Origin: JAJFKB01 sp965230515
Lineage (GTDB): Bacteria > Pseudomonadota > Gammaproteobacteria > Pseudomonadales > IMCC2047
DNA: 64,000 bases
Direction: 5' to 3'
Assembly (NCBI GenBank): GCA_965230515.1
Contig: OZ246007.1
Coordinates: forward strand, 1,798,001 to 1,862,000
Below, piece by piece: positions 8,284 to 18,871 of the stretch. Positions within the stretch are counted from its first letter, which is position 1; the number at the start of each line of letters is the position of its first letter. The notes beneath the pieces were generated by a model. That model did no database searches. It worked only from the letters and a program-made list of their open reading frames with translations, and had not been told where the DNA came from. A program made the translations under genes and the position numbers.

Positions 8284-9318
8284 TTAGCGGGGTTCAATAT
8301 CACTTAAATGACGACCTACCGCAAGCCACGCGCCAAGCCACCCCAGCACCGCACTTAACAACAGCAGTATGAGTGTAGCAGTAAAATCCAGGCCCGCCAG
8401 AGCAAATCCGCTACCATAACTGCTCACCAGTTCGGCAACCGGGTAACGAAGCGAATAAAGCACCAGATTTATCAACAACCATGCCAGTATACCGCCACCC
8501 AGACCATACCAGATTCCGGTATACAGGAAAGGTCGACGAACAAAACCATCAGTCCCGCCCACCAGTTTGACAACAACAATCTCTGCACGCCGCCCCTCAA
8601 TCGCCAGTCGAATGGTATTACCGATAACCAGGAGAACGGCAAGAGACAACATGGCACCAAGAATCACAACAGTACGTTGTGCCAAAGCCATTAAACCATA
8701 TAGGCGCTGCACCCACTTAATATCCAGCTCTGCCTGATCCACTTCAGGCAGCGCCTGTAAATCATCCAGCAATTTTCGAGTCTCAGAAATCGAGCCTTGC
8801 CCGGTATCCGGGTATACAATGATAACTGCGGGCAGCGGATTCTCACTCAAATACTCCAAAGCCTCGCCAAAGCCGGACAGATTTCTAAACTCCAACAAGG
8901 CATTTTCAGGCGATATATACTTTACCTCTTTAATATCAGGCCTGCTTTTCAGACTTTCACTCAGCGCCAGGCTTTTGTCCGGCGCCAATCCCAGCTGGAC
9001 ATATACAGAAATCTGGGCAGTTCTATCCCAGCCACTACTCAACTGCTGCGCATTCTGCAAAAACAGATAGAGACCAGCCGGCAGCGCCAGCGCAATGGCT
9101 ATCACCGACCAGGTCATTAAACTGGCCGCTGGGGCAGAAAGCAATCGCACCAAACTAACCCACGCCACGGATCTGTGATTTGCTATATAACGGACGAATC
9201 GCTGGTATACGCTACTGGAATAAGCTTGCGTACTCCGACCACTTCTGCGCCTTTCCAGGTGCCCTGGCAAACGGTCGCCGGGTTTGCTGCGCCGCTCAGT
9301 ACGTGAATTACTGATCAT
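8284..9318 (-). CDS. ftsX: Cell division protein FtsX
   Basis: A membrane subunit of the FtsEX complex that activates septal peptidoglycan hydrolases. About 344 residues: a basic cytoplasmic N-terminus, one membrane helix (SVIAIALALPAGLYLFL), a periplasmic domain, then three more helices. ATG 9318 is used because GGGA lies about 8 bp before it and it overlaps the ftsE stop by 11 bp; an ATG at 9333 is also possible. Paired with ftsE directly upstream. Confidence 0.95.
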   Translation of the reverse strand: MISNSRTERRSKPGDRLPGHLERRRSGRSTQAYSSSVYQRFVRYIANHRSVAWVSLVRLLSAPAASLMTWSVIAIALALPAGLYLFLQNAQQLSSGWDRTAQISVYVQLGLAPDKSLALSESLKSRPDIKEVKYISPENALLEFRNLSGFGEALEYLSENPLPAVIIVYPDTGQGSISETRKLLDDLQALPEVDQAELDIKWVQRLYGLMALAQRTVVILGAMLSLAVLLVIGNTIRLAIEGRRAEIVVVKLVGGTDGFVRRPFLYTGIWYGLGGGILAWLLINLVLYSLRYPVAELVSSYGSGFALAGLDFTATLILLLLSAVLGWLGAWLAVGRHLSDIEPR

Positions 9319-9982
9319 CCCTATTCCCATCATTGATCAGACGCCCTTTACTCAGGGTAAGAATTCGGTGATTGAGCCTGGCGATTAAAGACAGATCGTG
9401 GGTCGCCACCAACACTGTCACACCTACCTGATTGAAGTGCTCAAATAGCTGCATGATTTCGGCAGATAACTTAGGGTCCAGATTCCCGGTTGGTTCATCG
9501 GCCAGCAATAGCGCTGGTTTATTTACGACTGCTCTGGCGATACCTACCCGCTGCTGCTCTCCACCCGACAGTGCCATCGGGTTTAGCTTCTCCTTTTTCA
9601 GCAGGTCGACTTTATCCAGTGCGGCTCGAACTCTTCGACCTATATCCCTCGGTTGTGCCCCGGCAATAACCAGCGGTAACGCTACATTATCGAACACAGA
9701 GCGATCGAACAGTAATTGGTGATCCTGAAAAACCAGGCCGATATTGCGCCGATAGTAGGGTATATGGCGGCGTTTGATGCGCTTTAGATTCTGCCCCGAC
9801 ACCAGCACCTGCCCTCTTGTACACCGATCCATTAGCATGATCAGTTTCAGCAAGGTGCTTTTACCGGCCCCGGAATGCCCTGTCATAAATGCCATTTCAC
9901 CTTCAGCCAGATTAAAAGTAACCTGGTTCAGCGCATCATGACCGCTTTCATATCGTTTACTAACCCTATCAAAGGTAATCAT
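9308..9982 (-). CDS. ftsE: Cell division ATP-binding protein FtsE
   Basis: A 224-residue ABC ATPase that powers FtsX. Walker A is GHSGAGKST, the signature is LSGGEQQRVGIARA, Walker B is LLADEPTGNLD, and the switch His is in VATHD. The Q-loop segment FQDHQLL is as in FtsE. Overlaps ftsX and follows ftsY after about 80 bp on the same strand, the conserved ftsYEX order. Confidence 0.98.
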   Translation of the reverse strand: MITFDRVSKRYESGHDALNQVTFNLAEGEMAFMTGHSGAGKSTLLKLIMLMDRCTRGQVLVSGQNLKRIKRRHIPYYRRNIGLVFQDHQLLFDRSVFDNVALPLVIAGAQPRDIGRRVRAALDKVDLLKKEKLNPMALSGGEQQRVGIARAVVNKPALLLADEPTGNLDPKLSAEIMQLFEHFNQVGVTVLVATHDLSLIARLNHRILTLSKGRLINDGNRDDQ

Positions 9983-10062
9983 CGCGTCTATTCTGTTAGT
10001 GTGGACAGGTCCCCAATAAAGAACCCGGCAGTAATCGTCTCTACCAGAGACAATCCTTAACT

Positions 10063-11343
<1,281 letters not shown>

Positions 11344-11556
11344 ATAGAAAAACTAGCTCCAACTTCCGTTACCGGCACCATTAATCCACCGCAATCATGC
11401 GAATCCAAGACTATGGCCGTCCGTCAAAATGGGCTATCCTACCACCTGCTGTACGCAAACAAAACCAGGTATCTGTCGATTAAGAGCAGGCTTTACGTGG
11501 CCGCCGGCATCAGCGCACTGATCAAGGATTCCGCAACGCTGTTATGGAGTATGCAC

Positions 11557-11712
11557 ATGACGGGAAAAGAACCCAGATTCAGCAGAAAATTCCTGACCAT
11601 TCTGATGATTATAACGGCCATTGCCATCGCCTTGTTGTCCAGAACCGGCGATTCGCCTGATTCAGAAACGGATATATCTGAACAACCGGCACAACCGACT
11701 CAACAAAACTAA
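11557..11712 (+). CDS. Possible small membrane protein upstream of rsmD
   Basis: A 51-residue frame beginning MTGKEPRFSRKF, with one hydrophobic segment (LTILMIITAIAIALLS) and an acidic Gln/Pro-rich tail, ending 5 bp before rsmD. The membrane segment and tight spacing to rsmD make it plausible as a real gene, but there is no recognisable family and no strong ribosome-binding site. A longer in-frame version from 11413 is less likely. Confidence 0.4.
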   Translation: MTGKEPRFSRKFLTILMIITAIAIALLSRTGDSPDSETDISEQPAQPTQQN

Positions 11713-11717
11713 GGTCA

Positions 11718-12314
11718 ATGTCTCGAAACAGAAAGCCCGCACAACGCTCACCACAGCAGAACCGGCTAAGAATCATTGGCGGCCAGTGGCGTGGGCGCAA
11801 ATTGGCCTTCCCTGACGAGCCGGGATTAAGGCCGACGCCGGATCGAATTCGGGAAACGCTGTTTAACTGGTTAAATCCAAGTCTATATGGAGCACGATGT
11901 CTCGATCTATTTGGCGGAAGCGGTGCGCTGAGTTTCGAAGCACTCTCCAGGGGCGCCCGGTCTGCCACAATCATTGACCAGTCACCAAAGGTTATTCATC
12001 AGCTACAACAAAATCTGGCCGACCTCTCATGTGAATCAGCCGAACTGGTGCGTGCAAACACTCTGCATTGGCTTGAAAGTTTGATACCAGGCCATCTGGA
12101 GCCCTTCGATATTATCTTCCTGGACCCCCCCTTTAACAGGGATATTATTCGTCCCTGCTGCGACCTGCTTGAAAGCAGGGTTTTGATTAAAAAAGATACC
12201 TTTATCTATATAGAAACTGAAGTTCAGTGGAAGGATGAAGATACTATCAACTGGACACTCCACCGAAAAAAAGTGGCTGGCCAGGTTGCCAGCCGCCTGT
12301 TTATCGTTGAGTAA
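11718..12314 (+). CDS. rsmD: 16S rRNA (guanine966-N2)-methyltransferase
   Basis: A 198-residue SAM-dependent methyltransferase of 16S rRNA G966. The N-terminal RIIGGQWRGRKL is the family signature, the SAM loop is DLFGGSGALSFEALSRGA, and the catalytic motif is DPPF near residue 137. AAGGT stands 3 bp before the ATG. Next to coaD as in most Gammaproteobacteria. Confidence 0.97.
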   Translation: MSRNRKPAQRSPQQNRLRIIGGQWRGRKLAFPDEPGLRPTPDRIRETLFNWLNPSLYGARCLDLFGGSGALSFEALSRGARSATIIDQSPKVIHQLQQNLADLSCESAELVRANTLHWLESLIPGHLEPFDIIFLDPPFNRDIIRPCCDLLESRVLIKKDTFIYIETEVQWKDEDTINWTLHRKKVAGQVASRLFIVE

Positions 12315-12397
12315 TCATCAAGGATTGTTTGAGCATCGCTTATGAATTGGGTACCATCCCAAGCTACAAATTATGAAAGAAGAATGATTTATCGCCT

Positions 12398-12886
12398 ATG
12401 TTGAAGACCGCAATTTATCCCGGCACATTTGACCCGATTACTACAGGCCACACAGATCTGGTAGAACGCGCCTCACAACTGTTTGACCATGTCGTAGTCG
12501 CTATCGCCGCAAGTACCAAAAAAGAGCCTTTACTAAATCTTGAAACACGCGTCGAGCTGGCTGAGCAGGTACTTTCTCATCTGGATAATGTTGAGGTCTG
12601 TGGCTTCAACATACTACTGACCCGGTTTGCCAAACAAAAAAACGCAAACATCATCATTCGTGGACTGAGAGCAGTATCGGATTTTGAGTTTGAATTCCAA
12701 TTGGCCAACATGAATCGTGCTCAATCACCTGACCTGGAAACTGTCTTTCTCACGCCTTCAGAGAAGTATTCCTATATATCCTCCACACTGATCAGGGAAA
12801 TTGCCTCACTGGACGGAGATGTTTCGCAATTTGTGCACCCGTTGGTGGAAGAGGCACTGCAGAAGAGATTCAAAGCGATAAACTGA
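12398..12886 (+). CDS. coaD: Phosphopantetheine adenylyltransferase
   Basis: A 162-residue nucleotidyltransferase making dephospho-CoA from 4'-phosphopantetheine and ATP. The HxGH-type motif appears as TTGH in GTFDPITTGH at residues 9-18, and the C-terminal ISSTLIREIA is the second nucleotide-binding motif. The first His of the HxGH motif is replaced by Thr, as is normal in CoaD. Length matches the family. Confidence 0.98.
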   Translation: MLKTAIYPGTFDPITTGHTDLVERASQLFDHVVVAIAASTKKEPLLNLETRVELAEQVLSHLDNVEVCGFNILLTRFAKQKNANIIIRGLRAVSDFEFEFQLANMNRAQSPDLETVFLTPSEKYSYISSTLIREIASLDGDVSQFVHPLVEEALQKRFKAIN

Positions 12887-12890
12887 GATA

Positions 12891-12916
12891 ACCTGTCGGT
12901 TCTTAGACCAACAGGT
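12891..12916. other. Hairpin between coaD and ferredoxin
   Basis: ACCTGTCGGT and ACCAACAGGT can pair with one mismatch around a short loop directly after the coaD stop. No T-run follows, so it is more likely a 3'-end or processing hairpin than an intrinsic terminator. Confidence 0.35.
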
Positions 12917-12942
12917 AATCCCGAATAAAGTGAGCCCTACCG

Positions 12943-13191
12943 ATGGCCTTAATGATTACTGACGAATGCATCAATTGCGACGTCTGCGAGCCCGAATGTC
13001 CAAACGCTGCCATCTACCCCGGGCCAGATATCTATGTCATTGACCCTGAACGATGCACCGAATGCAAGGGACACTATGACAGACCACAGTGTGTGGAAGT
13101 TTGCCCGGTAGACTGTATTCCAACCAATCCGCAACATATAGAAACAGAGCAGCAACTGCTGCTCAAGTTCCAGCGACTCAGCGAGGAATAA
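12943..13191 (+). CDS. 2[4Fe-4S] ferredoxin, YfhL/Alvin type
   Basis: An 82-residue low-potential ferredoxin. The first cluster is bound by CINCDVCEPECP, the second by CTECKGHYDRPQCVEVCP, where the 8-residue insertion between the second and third Cys marks the Allochromatium vinosum (Alvin)/YfhL type. It transfers electrons in the cytosol; the partner is unknown. The coaD-ferredoxin order is the same in Pseudomonas. Confidence 0.95.
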   Translation: MALMITDECINCDVCEPECPNAAIYPGPDIYVIDPERCTECKGHYDRPQCVEVCPVDCIPTNPQHIETEQQLLLKFQRLSEE

Positions 13192-13217
13192 GCTGAATCA
13201 AACAATGCGCCCGGGAA

Positions 13218-13535
13218 TCACTCCTGGTAGCCGGTATGCTTGCATCCCAGGCAACGGACAAAGGTATTCCTGGCTGGCTTAACAACCAGCGTCTCACCCG
13301 CCTGCTCCACATTGCCACCAAGCAGAGAAACCGGCAAGGTGACCACATAGAGACCGGCACCGAGAACCGTTGTGGCCAGAAAAAGAGGTCTGGCAACCAC
13401 GGCATCCGCGACCATTGCGCTGGCAGTCGGCTCTTCGTTGACACCTTTTGCATAGCTGCCGCCAGGCAGCACAAAAGCCAAGGTTAAAGAGACCAGCAAC
13501 CCAATACGTCCCAGTTTGGAAATAAGCAGTTTCAT
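13218..13535 (-). CDS. Small secreted or membrane protein of unknown function
   Basis: A 105-residue protein with an N-terminal signal sequence (basic start, hydrophobic stretch LGRIGLLVSLTLAFVLPGG, likely cut near SYA) and a second hydrophobic segment in the middle. It ends with FVRCLGCKHTGYQE, a CxxC motif. I do not recognise a named family. It converges with the ferredoxin gene. Confidence 0.7.
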   Translation of the reverse strand: MKLLISKLGRIGLLVSLTLAFVLPGGSYAKGVNEEPTASAMVADAVVARPLFLATTVLGAGLYVVTLPVSLLGGNVEQAGETLVVKPARNTFVRCLGCKHTGYQE

Positions 13536-13978
13536 AACACCAATCCTTTTATTTTACGGTAAGTCATTTCAAATATAGCAGCAATTTTAAAATTGACTAG
13601 GAGAGCCGAACGACTGTGATCACCATGATACCGCAATTCAACGCACTAATGCTGATAATTACTGCAATGCAGGTTACTGCTAGGTGCAACCTGCATTTAT
13701 TTCAGTGCGTTATAGCGGGAGATAGAATCTGGCAGCAACGAGCCAGGTTCCTTTGACATTGTCTCGCAACTGATGCTGATACCTGGTTCCGCAGATAGAT
13801 ATCAAAAACAGCAATAACTCAATTTGAAACGATGCACTAGCCCAAACCCACGAACGAAGTTTGCGGGTGAAAAGCGCACGCGCTCGCAGGATTTCATCTT
13901 CGGATTATTGCCCAAAGGAAGCTGACTTGTCAGCACCATACCCGGGAACCCAGATAGGATATTAGTTGAATGATCCCC
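13536..13978. other. 443-bp non-coding region with nested inverted repeats
   Basis: No frame here looks coding. The main content is a nested dyad: AATGCAGGTT at 13666-13675 pairs exactly with 13688-13697, and outside it AACGCACT at 13640-13647 pairs exactly with 13704-13711. The whole 72 bp could fold into one long interrupted hairpin. It has no T-run. It may be a small RNA, a boundary element, or a remnant repeat. Confidence 0.45.
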
Positions 13979-15022
13979 CTATTGCCGCTCAGGTTCCGGA
14001 GCTGTCACCGAACGGCTGCCTGCAACCAGCATCACGCTCTTGCCCCGGTTGACAGCGCGAATATTAAAACTGTTTTCCAATGCAAAAAGTAACGGCTCAT
14101 TTTCACCCACTCTGAAGATACCGCTGACCAGCAGATCCTTGATAGAATCATCTGCAATCACAATTTTTGTTTTGGTATAACGGTTATGCTCGGCAATTAC
14201 GTCCATCAACCGCGCCGAATCAAAGTCCAGTTTACCTGCACGCCAGGCCTCGATACGAACCAGATCTGCAGCGCTGGTTTGGGCAAGCACACCATCGTAA
14301 TAGTTAACGGCCTGACCCTCTGTAAGCCTTGTTATTGCATGATCGGCACCATCACTCTCCGGCGACACGTCCACGATGCCTTCCAATACAGAAACTGTGA
14401 TGAAGCGGTCTTCGTGACGAACGTTAAATCTTGTCCCGACAGCCTTTGCCATGCCGTTCGCTGCATGCACGGTAAATGGCCGGTTCGGATCTTTGGTTAC
14501 CGTAAAAAGCGCCTCTCCACTGTAAAGATCTATGCTGCGCTGCTGACTGGTATAACGTACTGCCAACCTGGTATTGGTGTTAAGCACCACATTAGATCCG
14601 TCCTCCAGTATAATTGAACGTTGCTCCCCAACAGCAGAAATGAAAAGTTCCTCTGAGGGCAATTGAAGGAACATCATGGTCACCAATGCAAACGCCAAAA
14701 CACTGGCTGCCAATGCAATCGGAGTACTCCAGGCAATAAAAAAGCTCCGGTTTTTATGCGATCGTTTGGCGATCAGCGCGTCGCATTCATCGATATAACC
14801 AACGATTTCCGGGTCATCCTCAATATCCTTGCACAACTCCCAAATCAATTCACAACGCTCGTAATCACTTTCGTGCTCGGGGTTTTCTGCTAACCAGGCC
14901 TGGAACTCCCTATCCGTGTTTCGATCGATTGGTTTCTTACGAAGTCTCGAGAACCAGTCGGCTTCAGCACGAGTTGAAGCCAAATCCATTTTGTTGGTCT
15001 CGCCGGCATTGTCACTACTCAT
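13979..15022 (-). CDS. FecR-family anti-sigma regulator
   Basis: A 347-residue inner-membrane sensor. The cytoplasmic N-terminal domain (DUF4880) contains FQAWLAENPEHESDYERC, followed by a single membrane helix (about residues 95-118) and a periplasmic FecR domain with VGEQRSIILEDGSNVVLN and GTRFNV; the C-terminal region (about 255-330) resembles the DUF4974/STN-type domain. It should hold the ECF sigma factor inactive until the adjacent TonB receptor signals. It overlaps the sigma gene by 4 bp, so the pair is coupled. Confidence 0.93.
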   Translation of the reverse strand: MSSDNAGETNKMDLASTRAEADWFSRLRKKPIDRNTDREFQAWLAENPEHESDYERCELIWELCKDIEDDPEIVGYIDECDALIAKRSHKNRSFFIAWSTPIALAASVLAFALVTMMFLQLPSEELFISAVGEQRSIILEDGSNVVLNTNTRLAVRYTSQQRSIDLYSGEALFTVTKDPNRPFTVHAANGMAKAVGTRFNVRHEDRFITVSVLEGIVDVSPESDGADHAITRLTEGQAVNYYDGVLAQTSAADLVRIEAWRAGKLDFDSARLMDVIAEHNRYTKTKIVIADDSIKDLLVSGIFRVGENEPLLFALENSFNIRAVNRGKSVMLVAGSRSVTAPEPERQ

Positions 15023-15639
15023 ATAATACCCTTCAGCTTTTCTCTACAGAGGGTCATTGCGAGACTCATATCCCGCTCGACTGTACGCGTCGTAACCCCC
15101 AGCAAATCGGCTATTTCATTATAAGCCATATTTCTAAAATGGTGTAAAATAAACACCCGCCGGCAGCGTGGCGAAAACTCCTTAAGGACATCCTTCAAGC
15201 TCTCCAGCGCCTTACTCCAGTTCACATGCGCAGCTGCAGAGGGAGCCTCATCCAGGTGAACACCATCTAAAAAAGGCTGATGCTTATCTCGTTGTCGAGC
15301 TTTATCTTTCCTCGACTTATCGAGCACCAAATTTGTGGCAATTTTAAATAAATACGCACGCGCATTGGTTTCAATGTGATCCAGGTTTTCCTGTTCCAAC
15401 AAACGGATATAGGTTTCCTGCAGCAATTCCAAAGCATCGTCAGGGCTGCCTGATAGTCGAGTCAGATAATTCTTCAAAGGATCCCGATACTTACGAAACA
15501 GTACTTCAACATATTGACATGTCTCAGTATGACTCCTGCTATCGGAGTTCTGCGATCCCCTGTTTTTTGTATCTTTGCCAACCAGCCGTAGCCGACTATG
15601 TGTCATAAAATAGCACTCAAACAGATGTTGTCTAATCAA
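15019..15639 (-). CDS. ECF sigma factor, FecI type
   Basis: A sigma-70 family factor of 206 residues (195 if the second ATG at 15606 is used). Region 2 includes ALELLQETYIRLLEQ and NARAYLFKIATNLVLD; region 4 has MAYNEIADLLGVTTRTVERD. Followed by fecR on the same strand and divergent from a TonB receptor with an STN domain: the arrangement of a cell-surface signalling system. The basic, Ser-rich N-terminal extension of about 35 residues is not conserved. Confidence 0.92.
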   Translation of the reverse strand: MIRQHLFECYFMTHSRLRLVGKDTKNRGSQNSDSRSHTETCQYVEVLFRKYRDPLKNYLTRLSGSPDDALELLQETYIRLLEQENLDHIETNARAYLFKIATNLVLDKSRKDKARQRDKHQPFLDGVHLDEAPSAAAHVNWSKALESLKDVLKEFSPRCRRVFILHHFRNMAYNEIADLLGVTTRTVERDMSLAMTLCREKLKGII

Positions 15640-15850
15640 TTGTTAGCTGCTTTTCTACCCATTACATCTTGTCTCTCAACGTATAATAACGTGTCAGAGC
15701 ATTGTTAACCGACAAAATAATACGCTAACCTGTCTCTGCTGCAGACATAAATTCCGTATTTGAGAATGGTTAGATTGAAAATGCACTATAGGCGCCAGAC
15801 AGCTACAGAGTTTTCTTGACATCGGCTGGCCCTTGGTTCTCACTTGACTG

Positions 15851-18580
15851 ATGGTAATGCAACTTAATAACTACAATAAAACCCGGCTCGCATTATGGCC
15901 ATTAGCAATCAACCATCCGGCAAGGGTATTGCGAAGCCTATTACTCATGGGAATACTCCTTTTGGGAACGTGGCCTGTGACTGTGGTCGCCAGGGGAGCG
16001 CCTGAGCGCTATGATTTTAATATTGCAGCGCAACCTTTGTCTGATACATTAAAACTGATTGCCGAGACAACCGATACACAGCTCATGTTTTCAACCCGGG
16101 CGGTAGCGGATATTGAAGCGCCAACAATTTCGGGCAGCTATACCTTGCAGGAGGTTCTGCAACTGGTACTGGCACGAAGCGGGCTGGAACACGCTTATGA
16201 TCGCACCGACATTATTGCAATCAAAAAGATCTCCATTGAACGTACTAAAGAGAAACCAGAGGCCCAACGGACCAAAGTTGCTCAAGATGCAGACCCCTTT
16301 ACTATTGAGGAGGTGCAGGTTACGGTGCGCAAACGGACAGAGAACCTTCAGGACATTCCCTTGTCTGTCGCCAGTTTCTCTTCGGCCGAACTGGCGATGC
16401 AACAAATCAGTAGAATGGACCGTCTGGGACAGTTTACACCCAATTTGCAATTCAGTGCTCTCGCCGCATCATCAGGGCATAATGCTTCGTCAACGGTATT
16501 TATTCGCGGCATAGGACAGACGGATTTCATCCCGGCCTCTGATCCCGGAGTCGGACTTTACGTTGACGGCATCTATTATGCTCGATCAGTTGGTACAACA
16601 CTCGACATCATAGATATCGAGCGTATTGACGTGCTCCGAGGCCCACAGGGCACATTGTTTGGGAAAAACTCCATTGGTGGTGCACTACTGGTTCACAGTC
16701 AAAAACCTGGAAACGAGTTTGGCGGCAAGATAAAGCTTGGATTGGCCAACGATAACGGTCGTGAACTCCTGATGACCTTAAACCTGCCTTTTAGCGCTGA
16801 TTTTCATAGCCGTTATAGCATTGCTGCCAAGAAACGTGACGGCTATGTCACCCGCATATCTGACGGTGAAGATTTGGGCAACGATAATAGCCTGGCCGCC
16901 CGTGCCCGCTTTAACTGGTCATTGACTAACGACCTGGAAATCGGGGTGCTGGCCGATTTCCACCGGGAAGATGAACGAGGCTCACCCCAGGTATTTAGCG
17001 CAATCAACACAAAAGCAGAATTTCCCATATGGGCCAGTATCAACGCTGGCTGCCCTGGCGCTAATCGGCTGGAGGGTGTGCCGGAGATCAGCGATCCGCG
17101 CTGCGCCAATAACCAATATCAGTCGCTAGGACCATTTAAAGTGAATTCCAACGGCCCGCTTACATCAGAACTGGAGGTCTATGGTGGTATAGCAAATATC
17201 GAGTGGATATCCAAACAGGTACAATTCAGATCCGTCACCGGCTATCGTAAAACCGACTGGTTATCAGCTCGTGACGCTGACAACACTCCATTAACGATAT
17301 TGCACACGATTAATGATGAAACCCAAGAACAGTTCAGCCAGGAGTTTCAGCTCAGCAATCACCATCGGCAAAGGCCCTTGCAATGGTTAGCAGGTATCTA
17401 CTATTTTCGTGAGAGCGCTTTCGAAGACTATCCCGTCATGCTGCCGGCACCGCAAATTGGTACAGGCAACACCCGGGTTGACATCGATAACGAAAGCCAG
17501 GCCTTGTTTGGGCAGATATCCTATGATTTTAATGATCATATTACGGTCTCTGCCGGATTGCGGTACACCCGTGAGAGCAAAAAGGCGCGACCTTTCAACG
17601 GGGCGGATGTGAATGGCTCAGGATACAACGTGCCTAACCCGCTTTCCGCAAACCCTTCCTGCGATGTCGGTGCCAGTCCTGGGGACTGCATCCGTCTTAA
17701 TCCGGGGGAATTGCTGTTCGATTCAGTCGTTAATAAAAGGACGATTAATGAAACCAGCCCCATGGTCAATATTTCCTATCGCTGGTCGAAGCAGCTAATG
17801 ACCTACCTCAGCTATTCAGAAGGGTTTAAAAGCGGCGGATTCAGCACAAGAATCAATGGCCCCGTAATTAGTGAAAGTGCGCCCACCGGGAGAGAGCTGC
17901 TGCCTGATTACAATCCGGAATTCGCGCGAACGTACGAGATGGGCTTTAAGTCAGCATTATTGAATGATCGACTGGAATTGAATGTAACTTTTTTTTATAG
18001 CAACTATGAAGATATTCAGATCGTATCCAGAGCGAATTTTGCTCCGGTTCTGCTCAATGCCGGCACAGCCGATATTTATGGTATGGAACTGGAGTGGCAG
18101 CATATACCATTTCATTCCCTATTGATAAATGGCGGACTGGGCCTGATAAGGACTGAGTATGATCGTTTTACACAGGAACTGCTGGCCACAGGTGCAGATA
18201 CGCATGTGCCGGGATCGGTTGATCTCGATGATCAATTTGCCTATACCCCGAAGGTAAGTGCAAATCTCGGAGCGACTTACGCTATCGCTACCAAATATGG
18301 CAGACTGATGCCTCGCATAGACATCACCTATCAAAGCGAGATCTTTTTCGATGCGCCCAATACGGCTCAAATTTCCCAGCCCGGGTACACGGTAGTTAAC
18401 GCATCAGTGGCGCTGGAATCGATTCATAAGGGCTGGAAAGTGGTTCTTTCGGGCCGCAATCTGAATAACGAAACCTACCGTATTGCCGGAAACTCTTCAC
18501 TTCATACCGCCTCGGGATACGCCGAATCCGCTTACGCCAGACCACGGGAGTGGTCTTTCGCTGTGGAATACGCTTTCTAG
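15851..18580 (+). CDS. TonB-dependent receptor with N-terminal STN signalling domain
   Basis: A 909-residue outer-membrane transducer. After a long N-terminus and signal segment (LLLMGILLLGTWPV), an STN domain (about residues 55-105, ending in DIIAIKK) is followed by a TonB-box region (IEEVQVTVRK), a plug domain with GPQGTLFGKNSIGGA, and a 22-strand barrel ending in aromatic F. The STN domain lets substrate binding signal to FecR, so this receptor should induce its own locus through the divergent sigma/FecR pair. The ligand is not determinable; iron complexes are only one option. It resembles the next receptor closely. Confidence 0.93.
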   Translation: MVMQLNNYNKTRLALWPLAINHPARVLRSLLLMGILLLGTWPVTVVARGAPERYDFNIAAQPLSDTLKLIAETTDTQLMFSTRAVADIEAPTISGSYTLQEVLQLVLARSGLEHAYDRTDIIAIKKISIERTKEKPEAQRTKVAQDADPFTIEEVQVTVRKRTENLQDIPLSVASFSSAELAMQQISRMDRLGQFTPNLQFSALAASSGHNASSTVFIRGIGQTDFIPASDPGVGLYVDGIYYARSVGTTLDIIDIERIDVLRGPQGTLFGKNSIGGALLVHSQKPGNEFGGKIKLGLANDNGRELLMTLNLPFSADFHSRYSIAAKKRDGYVTRISDGEDLGNDNSLAARARFNWSLTNDLEIGVLADFHREDERGSPQVFSAINTKAEFPIWASINAGCPGANRLEGVPEISDPRCANNQYQSLGPFKVNSNGPLTSELEVYGGIANIEWISKQVQFRSVTGYRKTDWLSARDADNTPLTILHTINDETQEQFSQEFQLSNHHRQRPLQWLAGIYYFRESAFEDYPVMLPAPQIGTGNTRVDIDNESQALFGQISYDFNDHITVSAGLRYTRESKKARPFNGADVNGSGYNVPNPLSANPSCDVGASPGDCIRLNPGELLFDSVVNKRTINETSPMVNISYRWSKQLMTYLSYSEGFKSGGFSTRINGPVISESAPTGRELLPDYNPEFARTYEMGFKSALLNDRLELNVTFFYSNYEDIQIVSRANFAPVLLNAGTADIYGMELEWQHIPFHSLLINGGLGLIRTEYDRFTQELLATGADTHVPGSVDLDDQFAYTPKVSANLGATYAIATKYGRLMPRIDITYQSEIFFDAPNTAQISQPGYTVVNASVALESIHKGWKVVLSGRNLNNETYRIAGNSSLHTASGYAESAYARPREWSFAVEYAF

Positions 18581-18636
18581 CAAGCTGTTGATTTTTAACT
18601 TATCTCGCAGTCACCTGAGTGAAAATCAACAGCTTG
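18581..18636 (+). terminator. 15-bp perfect inverted repeat after receptor 1
   Basis: CAAGCTGTTGATTTT starts on the base after the stop codon and is repeated exactly in reverse complement at 18622-18636, with a 26-nt spacer. The position suggests a 3'-end hairpin that stops or stabilises the receptor transcript. There is no T-run after it. Confidence 0.5.
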
Positions 18637-18871
18637 CCTGGGAATCTCTGGATTTATATCAAAATTTTGTCGGCCGGTCTCAATTCGTTACGTTATAGCT
18701 TAAGAGGGGCGAATTTGGAGCTGGCTGACGTGTTTTGTTTTCCAGACAATCTGATTAACGTCCCCCAGTCAGGACGCAGTTTCTGACTGACACACAATGT
18801 CGCTCACACCGGCTTAATGGCTGATGTGATTCACCGGCAAGTATAAATATAAATTAAGGGGAAAGTTAGTT

